Shown piece after piece: positions 1 to 6,513 of a stretch of 7,144 nucleotides of DNA; the first letter of the stretch is position 1, and the number at the start of each line of letters is the position of its first letter. This stretch comes from Bacteroidota bacterium (GTDB lineage Bacteria > Bacteroidota > Bacteroidia > J057). The DNA is taken from the NCBI GenBank assembly GCA_963169475.1, contig CAUJFT010000089.1, positions 1 through 7,144 on the forward strand. The letters run 5' to 3'. The position numbers and the translations under genes were made by a program. The notes beneath the pieces were generated by a model. It searched no databases, had not been told where the DNA came from, and was given only the letters and a program-made list of their open reading frames with translations.

Positions 1-840
1 AATGAGGAACAACATTCCAAAGATGTGGACAGAATGAAATCAGAATCTGACCAAGTTGTAACAGATGCAGAAACTGTAATGAGTGAAACTTCCTTAGGAC
101 GCGTAGCTGGTGGTAATGGGACAGTAGGTACTTTATGTGGAGCCAGCGTGGATACAAGCCTAGTCGGTCAGAAAACCATCATTATTACTTATGACGGCGT
201 AACATTATGTAATGGCTATGTTCGTTCGGGTAGCATCGCACTCAAATTAGTCAATGGAACGCATTGGAGAAATGCAGGGGCAGTAATGGAAATCACGCAT
301 ACGAACTACAGAGTAACGCGCCAGAGCGACAACAAATCTATTACTTTTGATGGAGTTAAATACGTTACCAATGTAAGCGGGTTCTCTTGGCCTTCTCTTT
401 CACGCCAATACAAAGAAAGAGCCTCAGACCTAACCCTTACCTTTGACAATGGAACGCAACGAGAGTGGTCTCTTGCCCGCAATTGGAATATTACGGTTAC
501 AAGTATTTCGCCACTTGGAATCAGTTATGTAATTACGGGAGATTCTACCGTAAATGGTACTGCTAACGTAATGACATGGGGAACTAACCGCGCCGGAACT
601 GCTTTTACAAATCATACTCCGATGCCAATCACCACCACTTATGGCTTAAATGGCTGTGGATTTTTCCGCCCACTTTCCGGGCAGTTAGTACATGAGCTAA
701 CCGGTAAGGGAACACTTACCACTACGTTTGGAGTAGATAACAGTGGCAATCCCGTAACTTCCGGCTGTGCCTATGGATACAAATTGGAATGGGAAGGGGT
801 AAATGGCAACACCGCCTCTGCCGTAAAACCCTACAATTAA
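1..840 (+). CDS. Secreted/surface protein of unknown function, C-terminal part (5' end outside window)
   Basis: The reading frame is open from the first base, so the gene begins outside the window. 279 residues are visible before the TAA. GTG at 25 and ATG at 34 could serve as starts, but the open frame upstream and an acidic, helix-like opening (about residues 1-30, rich in Ser, Asp and Glu) suggest the middle of a longer exported protein. The rest is rich in Thr, Ser, Asn and Gly with alternating hydrophobic residues, as in beta-sandwich surface proteins. A segment around visible residues 57-125 (IIITYDG, HWRNAGAVMEI, RQSDNKSITFDG, TNVSG) resembles a conserved hypothetical family of secreted or lipoprotein-type proteins that I recall from Bacteroidota. 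Cysteines at visible residues 46 and 70, and two more near the C-terminus (NGCGFF, SGCAYG), could form disulfides, which fits a location outside the cytoplasm. No catalytic motif is visible and I assign no function. No signal peptide can be seen because the N-terminus is missing. Confidence 0.7.
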   Translation, partial: NEEQHSKDVDRMKSESDQVVTDAETVMSETSLGRVAGGNGTVGTLCGASVDTSLVGQKTIIITYDGVTLCNGYVRSGSIALKLVNGTHWRNAGAVMEITHTNYRVTRQSDNKSITFDGVKYVTNVSGFSWPSLSRQYKERASDLTLTFDNGTQREWSLARNWNITVTSISPLGISYVITGDSTVNGTANVMTWGTNRAGTAFTNHTPMPITTTYGLNGCGFFRPLSGQLVHELTGKGTLTTTFGVDNSGNPVTSGCAYGYKLEWEGVNGNTASAVKPYN

Positions 841-869
841 TGTAGAAAAAGAGCATTTCCCTTTTTGTA

Positions 870-911
870 CCCAAGACGCTCCGAAGAAAGTTTTCTTCGG
901 AGCGTCTTGGG
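870..911. terminator. Perfect 19-bp hairpin, probable transcription terminator without a U-tract
   Basis: Bases 870-888 pair perfectly with 893-911, leaving a 4-nt loop (AGTT). The left arm begins CCCAAGACGCTCCGAAG. It starts 29 bases after the stop of the upstream secreted-protein gene, so it probably ends that transcript. Neither side has a clean U-run: GGTTTATCGC follows on the plus strand, and the minus-strand exit is A-rich. A weaker 6-bp stem (AAAAAG at 846-851 with CTTTTT at 861-866) lies just before it. The structure is certain from the sequence. The terminator role is inferred from position; it could instead be a dispersed hairpin repeat or an mRNA 3'-end stabiliser. Confidence 0.55.
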
Positions 912-1115
912 GTTTATCGCAAAAGGATTGGTGGCAAATGAGGCAATTTTGTGCATAAATCAGAAAAAACGCTTTCAAAAAATTGTATTTATTTATTCCT
1001 CCTGTATCGTATCTAAATTCCTTTGGTCTCCGCTCCCATTGATTTTCTCTACTTCTAAACAAAAACCCGTCTTTTTCCGTTAAGAAACAACTCCAAATTG
1101 AGGGGTGATTTGAAG

Positions 1116-2546
1116 ATGAAAATGCTAAAATATGATGCAGTGATTGTGGGTTCGGGTCCTAACGGGCTTACCGCAGGGATAGAACTTGCGCAGCATGGAA
1201 TGAAGGTACTAATTGTGGAGGGGGCAGATACCTTAGGGGGCGGAATGAGGACTGCCGAATTAACCTTACCCGGTTTTATACATGACTTTTGTTCGGCGGT
1301 ACATCCTACGGGTGTGCTGTCTCCTTATTGGCAGAAGCTACCCTTAACCCAATTTGGATTGGAGTGGGTTTTTCCGCCGGCTTCTGTTGCACACCCTTTG
1401 GATAATCAGCCGGCAGTAATCCTCACAAAATCAATGGAGGAAACTATGGATAGTATAGGGATAGATGGCAAGCGGTGGGAGGCTATGCTTAACCCTTTTC
1501 TTAAAAACCCACAGGGCTTGTTGGAAGATGGGCTTAAACCGTTAGGGATTCCTAATAACCCTATTCTTCTAGCAAGATTTGGAATGAAGGCAATGCTACC
1601 AGCAACAACCCTCTCTCGATTACTATTTAAGGAAGAACGCGCACGCGCACTCTTTGCAGGTTGTGCAGCCCATAGTATTCTGCCACTTGATAAGCCTTTT
1701 AGTGCTGCAATCGGGTTAATGTTTGCTACTATGGGGCATGTAGTCAATTGGCCGGTTGCTAAGGGAGGGTCTGCTGCCATTGCCCGCGCACTTGGAGAAT
1801 ATTTTTTATCACTTGGGGGAGAAATTCAAATGGGTTTTATGGTAAAATCTTTAGAAGAATTACCTGCTCATAAGGTGGTACTATTTGATACAGACCCTCA
1901 TCAGCTTAGCACTATCGCCGAAAATGTCCTACCAGAACGCTATGTTCGTAGGTTAAGAAAATATCATTACGGACCGGCTACGTTCAAGATAGATTATGCC
2001 TTGAACGAATCTATTCCTTGGAGAGATAAACGCTGCCTTACGGCTTCTACTGTTCATGTTGGAGGTCCTATTGAAGCGATTAATTATAGTGAAAAATCTG
2101 CATGGAAGGGTATTCATGTGGAAAAACCATTTGTAATGGTGTGCCAACAAAGTGAGTTTGACACTACGCGCGCGCCTATGGGTAAACAAACGGGCTATGC
2201 CTATTCTCACGTACCTCACGATTCAGATAAGGATATGACGGAGGCTATAGAAAATCAAATTGAACGATTTGCTCCGGGTTTTAAGGAGATAATTCTTGAG
2301 CGACATATCACCTCTCCTAAAAATTTTATGCATTACAATCCTAATTATGTAGGAGGCGCGATTACTGGAGGAGCGGCAGATATTACCCAGCTTTTTACTC
2401 GTCCTATTGCGCGTCTTGACCCGTACTCTACTCCTAACCCTGCTTTATTTATTTGCTCGGCTTCTACTCCACCCGGAGGAGGCGTTCATGGTATGTGCGG
2501 ATTTTATGCAGCAAAAAGCGCGCTAAAAAGATTGAAGAAAAGATAA
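1116..2546 (+). CDS. Phytoene-dehydrogenase-like FAD/NAD(P)-binding oxidoreductase (COG1233/PYROXD2-like)
   Basis: A 476-residue flavoprotein of the amine-oxidase/phytoene-desaturase superfamily. The N-terminus has the Rossmann dinucleotide-binding motif GSGPNG (residues 12-17), followed by the acidic residue that ends the second strand (E35, VLIVEG) and a GGGMRT segment (41-46) typical of CrtI-like enzymes. The C-terminus has the second FAD-contacting motif, PGGGVHG (453-459), followed by a closing helix. The length fits the family. The start is ATG at 1116; the frame also runs back to TTG at 1098, but ATG at 1116 (or at 1122) puts the dinucleotide fold immediately at the N-terminus, as usual. 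A GAGGGG stretch lies at 1100-1105. The family covers carotenoid desaturases and isomerases and the poorly characterised PYROXD2 group; this sequence looks closer to the latter. No carotenoid gene (crtB, crtY, crtZ) is nearby, so a carotenoid role should not be assumed. The enzyme is probably a cytoplasmic or peripheral-membrane redox enzyme with an unknown substrate. The gene stands alone and converges on nuoN. Confidence 0.85.
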   Translation: MKMLKYDAVIVGSGPNGLTAGIELAQHGMKVLIVEGADTLGGGMRTAELTLPGFIHDFCSAVHPTGVLSPYWQKLPLTQFGLEWVFPPASVAHPLDNQPAVILTKSMEETMDSIGIDGKRWEAMLNPFLKNPQGLLEDGLKPLGIPNNPILLARFGMKAMLPATTLSRLLFKEERARALFAGCAAHSILPLDKPFSAAIGLMFATMGHVVNWPVAKGGSAAIARALGEYFLSLGGEIQMGFMVKSLEELPAHKVVLFDTDPHQLSTIAENVLPERYVRRLRKYHYGPATFKIDYALNESIPWRDKRCLTASTVHVGGPIEAINYSEKSAWKGIHVEKPFVMVCQQSEFDTTRAPMGKQTGYAYSHVPHDSDKDMTEAIENQIERFAPGFKEIILERHITSPKNFMHYNPNYVGGAITGGAADITQLFTRPIARLDPYSTPNPALFICSASTPPGGGVHGMCGFYAAKSALKRLKKR

Positions 2547-2603
2547 GGCAAAGGGTTTTCTCTTGAATAGTATTTGTCAAAAAATAATCTTTTCCCTTTT
2601 CTA

Positions 2604-4109
2604 TCAGCCGGCAAAAGACGATAGCCAAAGTTTTAGGTATTCAATGACTATATCAAATTTCCATATTCCGCCAACAATCAATAGAGAAGAAAGGATTAGC
2701 CCGAATAACTTCATTTGTACGCTTTCTGTATATTTATCGCTTCCGGAAGGATTAGCTTTGAATATCATATTAGCCGGAAGTTTTAAATAATAGTAAATAG
2801 AAATTACCGTATTAAGAACTGCGGCTATCAGTAACACTATCCATAAAAGCTCATTATTTATGCTCCATATATCCCATAATCCGATGAAGATGTACCATTT
2901 CCCAATAAAACCGGCAGTAGGCGGTAATCCAATTAAAGCCGCCATACAAATGGTAAAAGCGAGCATTAGGAGCGGGAATCTTGTTCCTATTCCGGAGTAA
3001 GAAGAAATCGAATCATTTCCTAAATTATCAGATAATATACCCGCAATCACAAATGCCCCAAAATTCATCAAAGTATAAACTCCTGCATAGAACATTAAGC
3101 CCGCATAACTAGTGGTAGTCGTAGGAATAAGTGCGAGTGCCATGAATCCGGAATGTGCAATAGCAGAAAAGGCGAGCATTCGTTTTACTGTTTTTTGAGT
3201 AAGTGCTGCTGTATTTCCGATTGTCATACTAAACACAGCCGAGAGGCTCAAAATTAATTTTACCCCTTCATTATTCATTAGTCCTGCATTTAGCTTACTC
3301 ATCAGGTACATCAACATTCCAAACCCGGCTACTTTGGGAACTACTGAAAAAAATGCTACTGTTGGATAGCTGATGTTATCATATACTTCCGGAATCCAAA
3401 AATGAAAAGGAAATAACCCGATTTTAAACCAAAATCCGCTTAATACGAAGGTTAAGATTAATAGCTGAACCAGTTGGGGTAATTGCTGAAAATGCTCAAT
3501 AAAGTCGGGGGTAATGTCTAAGCTGCCTGTGCCTCCGTATATCCACGATAATCCATAGAGCATTAGCGCGGAAGAAAAAGCCCCAAAAAGTATATATTTC
3601 ACTCCGGCTTCGGCTGCGGCTTTGCTTTTTCTATTAAAAGCTGTGAGAAGGTAGCCCGAAATAGAAACAATCTCCATCGAAACATACATCATCAATAGAT
3701 TTTTAGCACTTACCATTAGACATGCTCCAAGAGTCAATGAGAGAATAAAGAGATACCATTCTCCATGTTTCCGGTTTTCATCTGATTTTAGCCCCCGCTC
3801 AAACCCGATAGTAAACAAAGCACAAAGTAGGAACAATACTTTTAAGTATAATGAAATGGGGCTTATGTGCATCATTCCTAACCAAGCATTGCCATGAAGC
3901 GGAGTGTAAAATGTAACTCCAATAGCAAAGAATAGCCCTATCGTTGTTGTAGCCGAGAAAAACATGCCCTTTTTCCCCTCTTTCAAAAAAAGTGCCTGGA
4001 AAAATAATAAGAGTATCAGCCCAAGTAGGCTATATTCCGTAAACAATAGCGGAAGGCTTTCACGTATTCCGGAAAGTGCTTCTTGAAGGATATGGTAATG
4101 AGTGTTCAA
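2604..4109 (-). CDS. nuoN: NADH-quinone oxidoreductase subunit N (complex I antiporter-like subunit)
   Basis: A 501-residue, highly hydrophobic inner-membrane protein with about 14 predicted helices. NuoN is one of three Mrp-antiporter-like subunits (with NuoL and NuoM) in the membrane arm of respiratory complex I and moves protons as NADH passes electrons to quinone. The residues expected for the proton path are present: E146 in the fifth-helix region (YVSMEIVSISGYLL), K229 (FWFKIGLFPFHFW), K259 (SVVPKVAGF) and K404 (GFIGKWYIF). The FPFHFWIPEVY signature after K229 is typical of the family. The start is TTG at 4109: the frame is open only back to 4139, that stretch holds no ATG or GTG, and the first internal ATG would remove the first membrane helix. 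No nuoM or other nuo gene lies upstream, where the neighbour is a lipoprotein gene 126 bases away, and none lies downstream, where a convergent oxidoreductase gene begins. The gene therefore appears to be transcribed separately. Confidence 0.93.
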   Translation of the reverse strand: MNTHYHILQEALSGIRESLPLLFTEYSLLGLILLLFFQALFLKEGKKGMFFSATTTIGLFFAIGVTFYTPLHGNAWLGMMHISPISLYLKVLFLLCALFTIGFERGLKSDENRKHGEWYLFILSLTLGACLMVSAKNLLMMYVSMEIVSISGYLLTAFNRKSKAAAEAGVKYILFGAFSSALMLYGLSWIYGGTGSLDITPDFIEHFQQLPQLVQLLILTFVLSGFWFKIGLFPFHFWIPEVYDNISYPTVAFFSVVPKVAGFGMLMYLMSKLNAGLMNNEGVKLILSLSAVFSMTIGNTAALTQKTVKRMLAFSAIAHSGFMALALIPTTTTSYAGLMFYAGVYTLMNFGAFVIAGILSDNLGNDSISSYSGIGTRFPLLMLAFTICMAALIGLPPTAGFIGKWYIFIGLWDIWSINNELLWIVLLIAAVLNTVISIYYYLKLPANMIFKANPSGSDKYTESVQMKLFGLILSSLLIVGGIWKFDIVIEYLKLWLSSFAG

Positions 4110-4146
4110 ATTATTTCTTACACGGTCTTTAATGATATACTAACTA

Positions 4147-4178
4147 CAAACGAATCTGTCAGAAAGATGACTTACAAA
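4147..4178 (-). promoter_or_regulatory. Probable Bacteroidota-type promoter for nuoN
   Basis: On the minus strand there is TTTG (plus-strand CAAA at 4175-4178), a 20-nt spacer, then TTCGTTTG (4147-4154). The last matches the Bacteroidota -7 consensus TAnnTTTG at all but one fixed base. Spacing is as expected for the -33/-7 pair. Transcription would begin near 4140, giving a leader of about 30 nt before the TTG start. It supports separate expression of nuoN from the genes behind it. Confidence 0.4.
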
Positions 4179-4235
4179 GCCTTTCATAATCACCAAAATC
4201 TATTTTCTTCCCCTTAAATGTTCTTGAAAGTAAAA

Positions 4236-4580
4236 TCACGGAATCCGTTTGTAGATAGAGGTTTCTGTACTTCCGTTGTCAATTTCCAATATATCTTCAT
4301 TCAGTTTGCGAATCCCAAACTCGGTAATCCGGATTACGCTATCGCCCGGCAAATCAAAATGAACATATAATAACGTATCGTATTTAATTTCGTAGGGGTA
4401 ACCAGCATTTAGGTACAAGTAATGAATCATAGTATCATCTATTACAATTTGTTCACTTGTTCCTGTTAGTTGCCATTTCCCTTTTAGTTTGGCAAGATTG
4501 ATTGCTGCCTCCTTTTTACATCCATAAAATAGTAAAAGAAAAACACTAAGAACACTAAAAAAGAAAACTTTTTTTTTCAT
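4236..4580 (-). CDS. Small lipocalin-like lipoprotein
   Basis: A 114-residue protein with a classic lipoprotein leader: MKKK, a hydrophobic core of Phe, Leu and Val (residues 5-18), and a lipobox ending FYG-C, with Cys21 as the predicted lipidated residue. The mature part is about 94 residues. It opens with LKGKWQLTG, the G-x-W strand typical of lipocalin-like domains, and ends in a strand with Y-K-R (DNGSTETSIYKRIP), also common in small Bacteroidota lipocalin-like lipoproteins. It probably sits on the periplasmic or outer face of the outer membrane and may bind a small hydrophobic ligand, but no ligand can be named. The frame stays open far upstream to 4772, but that extension overlaps the hydrolase gene in another frame; ATG at 4580 sits directly before the signal peptide and is clearly the start. 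The hydrolase gene ends 26 bases upstream, so the two are probably cotranscribed. The mature domain is short, so the lipocalin label is tentative. Confidence 0.8.
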   Translation of the reverse strand: MKKKVFFFSVLSVFLLLFYGCKKEAAINLAKLKGKWQLTGTSEQIVIDDTMIHYLYLNAGYPYEIKYDTLLYVHFDLPGDSVIRITEFGIRKLNEDILEIDNGSTETSIYKRIP

Positions 4581-4606
4581 ATTATCATCATTAGAAAAGC
4601 CATATA

Positions 4607-5260
4607 TTATACTGAATAATATCCATTTATATAGGGGTTCATTCGTTTTTCTAGTCCGATTGTAGTGGTATCCCCATGCCCACAATATACTACCGTTTCG
4701 GGAGGGAGTGGTAAGAGTTGCGCTCTGATTGACTCGAGGAGTACTTCTACATTTCCGCCCGGCAAATCCCACCTACCAATACCCATCTGAAACAAGACAT
4801 CTCCGGAGAAAAGAGATTTTGAAGCAGCTTCATAAAAACTAATATGACTTAACGCATGACCAGGAGTATAAAGCACGTCAAAAACAGTATTCCCAAACAA
4901 AATCTTACTTCCGGCATCGGCATACTCATCGGGGAAAGGAGGATTAGAAAGTGCCATTTCGTATAGATGTCCGTATTCTTTTGCTTTCTCTATTTCTTTC
5001 ACGATAAATTTATGTGCGATGAAAGGGAGATTCCATTGTTTTTTCACAAATTCGTTTCCTACGATGTGGTCAATGTGCCCATGTGTATTAAGCAAAAACC
5101 TTAGCGTAATCTTTTTTTCTTCTATAAAGCGAATCAGTTTGTCTCTTTCGCTTTGGGCGTGGCAACCCGGGTCAATGATAACCCCCTCTCCGGTTTCGTC
5201 CCAAACCACAAACGTTTTTTCTTCAAATAAATTAAAAGTAAAGGATTGAACAACTATCAT
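4607..5260 (-). CDS. Metallo-beta-lactamase-fold hydrolase, glyoxalase II-like (YcbL type)
   Basis: A 217-residue soluble enzyme, about the length of the short glyoxalase II-like (YcbL) branch of the metallo-beta-lactamase fold. The whole metal site is visible: T-H-G-H-I-D-H (residues 59-65, H60/H62/D64/H65), TPGH (H135), FSGD (bridging D154) and CGHG (H195). The ending GHGDTTTIGLEKRMNPYI also matches the YcbL-type glyoxalase II-like group. In this family a dinuclear metal centre hydrolyses thioesters such as S-lactoylglutathione. The sequence lacks the longer C-terminal substrate domain of classical GloB, so the substrate could be another thiol ester; many Bacteroidota use thiols other than glutathione. 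ATG at 5260 is a good start, giving the short first strand typical of the fold. There is no signal peptide, so it is cytoplasmic. It heads a probable two-gene unit with the lipoprotein gene. No convincing promoter was found in the 150 bases upstream. Confidence 0.88.
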   Translation of the reverse strand: MIVVQSFTFNLFEEKTFVVWDETGEGVIIDPGCHAQSERDKLIRFIEEKKITLRFLLNTHGHIDHIVGNEFVKKQWNLPFIAHKFIVKEIEKAKEYGHLYEMALSNPPFPDEYADAGSKILFGNTVFDVLYTPGHALSHISFYEAASKSLFSGDVLFQMGIGRWDLPGGNVEVLLESIRAQLLPLPPETVVYCGHGDTTTIGLEKRMNPYINGYYSV

Positions 5261-5410
5261 ATATAAACAATATTGGATTGCAAATTACGGGATAATATTT
5301 CAAAACAAGAAACTTCTTTATGGTTGTTTGAGGGTTTCCGAGTATTTACTTTTTACAGAAAGACTATTTCATGTCGGGTCTATCATAAAAAAGTATATTT
5401 ACAGTATAAA

Positions 5411-5447
5411 TTACACAAAAACCCGCCCTTTAAGGAAAAGGCGGGTA
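5411..5447 (-). terminator. Intrinsic terminator of the rpmI-rplT operon
   Basis: Plus-strand ACCCGCC (5421-5427) pairs with GGCGGGT (5440-5446). After one mismatch, TTT/AAA extends the stem towards a small loop. Read on the minus strand, the GC-rich stem is followed by TTTTGTGTAA, so it is oriented to stop transcripts arriving from rplT, whose stop codon lies about 30 bases before it. The plus-strand side also continues with TATATTTTA, so weak activity in the other direction is possible, but no plus-strand gene needs it. Confidence 0.75.
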
Positions 5448-5478
5448 TATTTTAGTACAAAATTTAAACGGAGAAAAA

Positions 5479-6135
5479 TTATTTAATACGTCCGCCGTCT
5501 AACTCATCTTGTAATTTTTTTAGTTCTTCCATTCTACCTTCTGCGGCTAAGGAGGCTTGTTGTGGCCATGTATCGGGAGACATAGCAGCATAAATAGAGC
5601 CGGCAGTGTCAAGGATAGCTTTGATGGCTTCCGGAGTCATGGCAGCGAGTTGAGCAAAGGTATATACCCCCTCTGCATTAAGCAAATCCTGAACCTTAGG
5701 TCCAATTCCTTCGATAATTTTAAGGTCATCTTTTCCTTGGGAAACCGAAGCAGAGGCTACCACCTTTTTGGGAGAAGGGGTTGATTTTGCACTTTTAGCG
5801 GCATTTACTACTGCTTCAAAGGCGGCAGGGTGGTGCATGGCAAGCTCTGCAAGGACTTTTCTATCCAAGACAATATTGGCTTTTTTTAGTTGCCCGATAA
5901 ACCCTGAATAATTTAATCCAAAAGCACGAACTGCGGCATTGATACGCTGAATCCACAACTTACGAAACTCTCTTTTTTTCGCTTTACGGTCTCTATAAGC
6001 AAACGTCCAACCTTTTTCTATCTGATTTTTTGCAACGGTCCAAACGTTTTTCTTTCTGCCCCAATAACCTTTTGCATGTTGTAACATGCGTTTTCTTCTT
6101 GCGCGAGATGCGACTGCATTAACTGAACGTGGCAT
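5479..6135 (-). CDS. rplT: 50S ribosomal protein L20 with a C-terminal helix-hairpin-helix extension
   Basis: Residues 1 to about 115 are a normal L20, the early-assembly 23S rRNA-binding protein of the large subunit: MPRSVNAVASRARRKRML at the N-terminus, GYWGRKKNVWTVAKNQIEK, then KKREFRKLWIQRINAAVR and the globular end with DRKVLAELAMHHPAAF. Typical L20 ends near residue 115-120. This protein runs to 218. After a linker rich in Ser, Lys, Ala and Pro (about 113-135) comes a second domain (136-218) with the helix-hairpin-helix signature IEGIGPK (141-147), then TFAQLA, DTWPQQA, and a charged tail ending ELDGGRIK. I recall this same kind of domain as the C-terminal extension of L21 (rplU) in many Bacteroidota; finding it on L20 is unusual. 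The reading frame is continuous with no sign of a frameshift. ATG at 6135 gives the standard L20 N-terminus. The gene follows rpmI by 103 bases and is followed by an intrinsic terminator. Confidence 0.95.
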   Translation of the reverse strand: MPRSVNAVASRARRKRMLQHAKGYWGRKKNVWTVAKNQIEKGWTFAYRDRKAKKREFRKLWIQRINAAVRAFGLNYSGFIGQLKKANIVLDRKVLAELAMHHPAAFEAVVNAAKSAKSTPSPKKVVASASVSQGKDDLKIIEGIGPKVQDLLNAEGVYTFAQLAAMTPEAIKAILDTAGSIYAAMSPDTWPQQASLAAEGRMEELKKLQDELDGGRIK

Positions 6136-6204
6136 AAACTGTTAAAAAATAATACTTTTTTGTTTTTTTAATAAGAAAAATAAATAAAAAATAACCACAA
6201 GCTA

Positions 6205-6223
6205 CCCGTCTTTAAAAGACCGG
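6205..6223 (-). promoter_or_regulatory. Hairpin in the rpmI-rplT gap, possible attenuator or mRNA regulatory element
   Basis: Plus-strand CCCGTCTT (6205-6212) faces AAGACCGG (6216-6223) across a 3-nt loop: five pairs, one C-C mismatch, then two G-C pairs, with weaker imperfect pairing further out. Read on the minus strand it lies 15 bases after the rpmI stop and is followed by a T-rich run of about 70 bases up to the rplT start. It could partly end transcription after rpmI or form part of an L20-responsive leader. L20 is known to regulate its own operon through leader RNA in other bacteria; the link here is inference. Confidence 0.35.
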
Positions 6224-6238
6224 CTAACCTTCACATTC

Positions 6239-6433
6239 TTACGCGTTAATCATAGCTTTTACGCGGTCAATGTCGGCATTAGCTACATAAGCAGCATTTC
6301 CTAACGCTTTTTTGCGTTTTTTTGATTTTTTGGTAAGAATGTGATTCTTAAATGCATGTTTGAAACGCACCTTACCGGAGGCGGTTGTACGGAAACGCTT
6401 GGAAGCCCCCGAGTTTGATTTTTGTTTTGGCAT
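6239..6433 (-). CDS. rpmI: 50S ribosomal protein L35
   Basis: A 64-residue, very basic protein, full length for L35. The N-terminus MPKQKSNSGASKRFRTTASG and the following GKVRFKHAFKNHILTKKSKKRK are the family signature: a K/R-rich body that binds 23S rRNA, with a conserved G-K in the first third and the KxxKRKK stretch in the middle. It acts in the large ribosomal subunit. The start is ATG at 6433. It is the first gene of a two-gene operon with rplT, the usual pairing. The usual upstream partner infC (initiation factor IF-3) is absent: a perfect promoter lies 50 bases upstream, and behind it is an unrelated gene. Confidence 0.96.
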   Translation of the reverse strand: MPKQKSNSGASKRFRTTASGKVRFKHAFKNHILTKKSKKRKKALGNAAYVANADIDRVKAMINA

Positions 6434-6482
6434 AAGTGCTAAACGATTATTAAAATTAAATCCTTGTTTTTCAATTGGGCTG

Positions 6483-6513
6483 CAAATTTAGGAACGTTTT
6501 CTGTAATTTCAAA
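6483..6513 (-). promoter_or_regulatory. Bacteroidota-type promoter of the rpmI-rplT operon
   Basis: On the minus strand, TTTG (plus-strand CAAA at 6510-6513) is followed by a 19-nt spacer and TAAATTTG (plus-strand CAAATTTA at 6483-6490). Both elements match the Bacteroidota sigma-A consensus (-33 TTTG, -7 TAnnTTTG) exactly, at the expected spacing. Transcription would begin near 6478, leaving a leader of about 45 nt before the rpmI start. This is the strongest promoter match in the window and suits a highly expressed ribosomal operon. Confidence 0.75.

Noticed and set aside
1018..1025. TTCCTTTG as a -7 element for the oxidoreductase gene
   Set aside because: No TTTG lies at the right distance upstream.
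697..1083. Open frames on both strands across 697-1083
   Set aside because: They run through the perfect hairpin and the end of the upstream gene, and their proteins show no domain or normal composition. They are by-products of the palindrome.
2547..2603. AAAGGG...CCCTTT inverted repeat between the convergent oxidoreductase and nuoN genes
   Set aside because: Only six pairs with a loop of nearly 40 bases, which is not convincing as a terminator, although a terminator is expected here.
4581..4772. N-terminal extension of the lipoprotein frame (opening MGFAGRK)
   Set aside because: It overlaps the hydrolase gene in a different frame, and a complete lipoprotein signal peptide starts at the ATG at 4580.
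5281..5309. Possible promoter for the hydrolase gene (minus strand TTG, 18-nt spacer, TAATTTG)
   Set aside because: The -7 element lacks one base of TAnnTTTG and the -33 is incomplete, so it is too weak to list.
5273..5455. 60-codon plus-strand open frame
   Set aside because: It spans the rplT terminator, has no recognisable protein features, and is probably chance.
5479..6135. Frameshift or assembly artefact creating the long L20
   Set aside because: The frame is continuous, the linker and second domain are well formed, and a proper terminator follows the stop codon.
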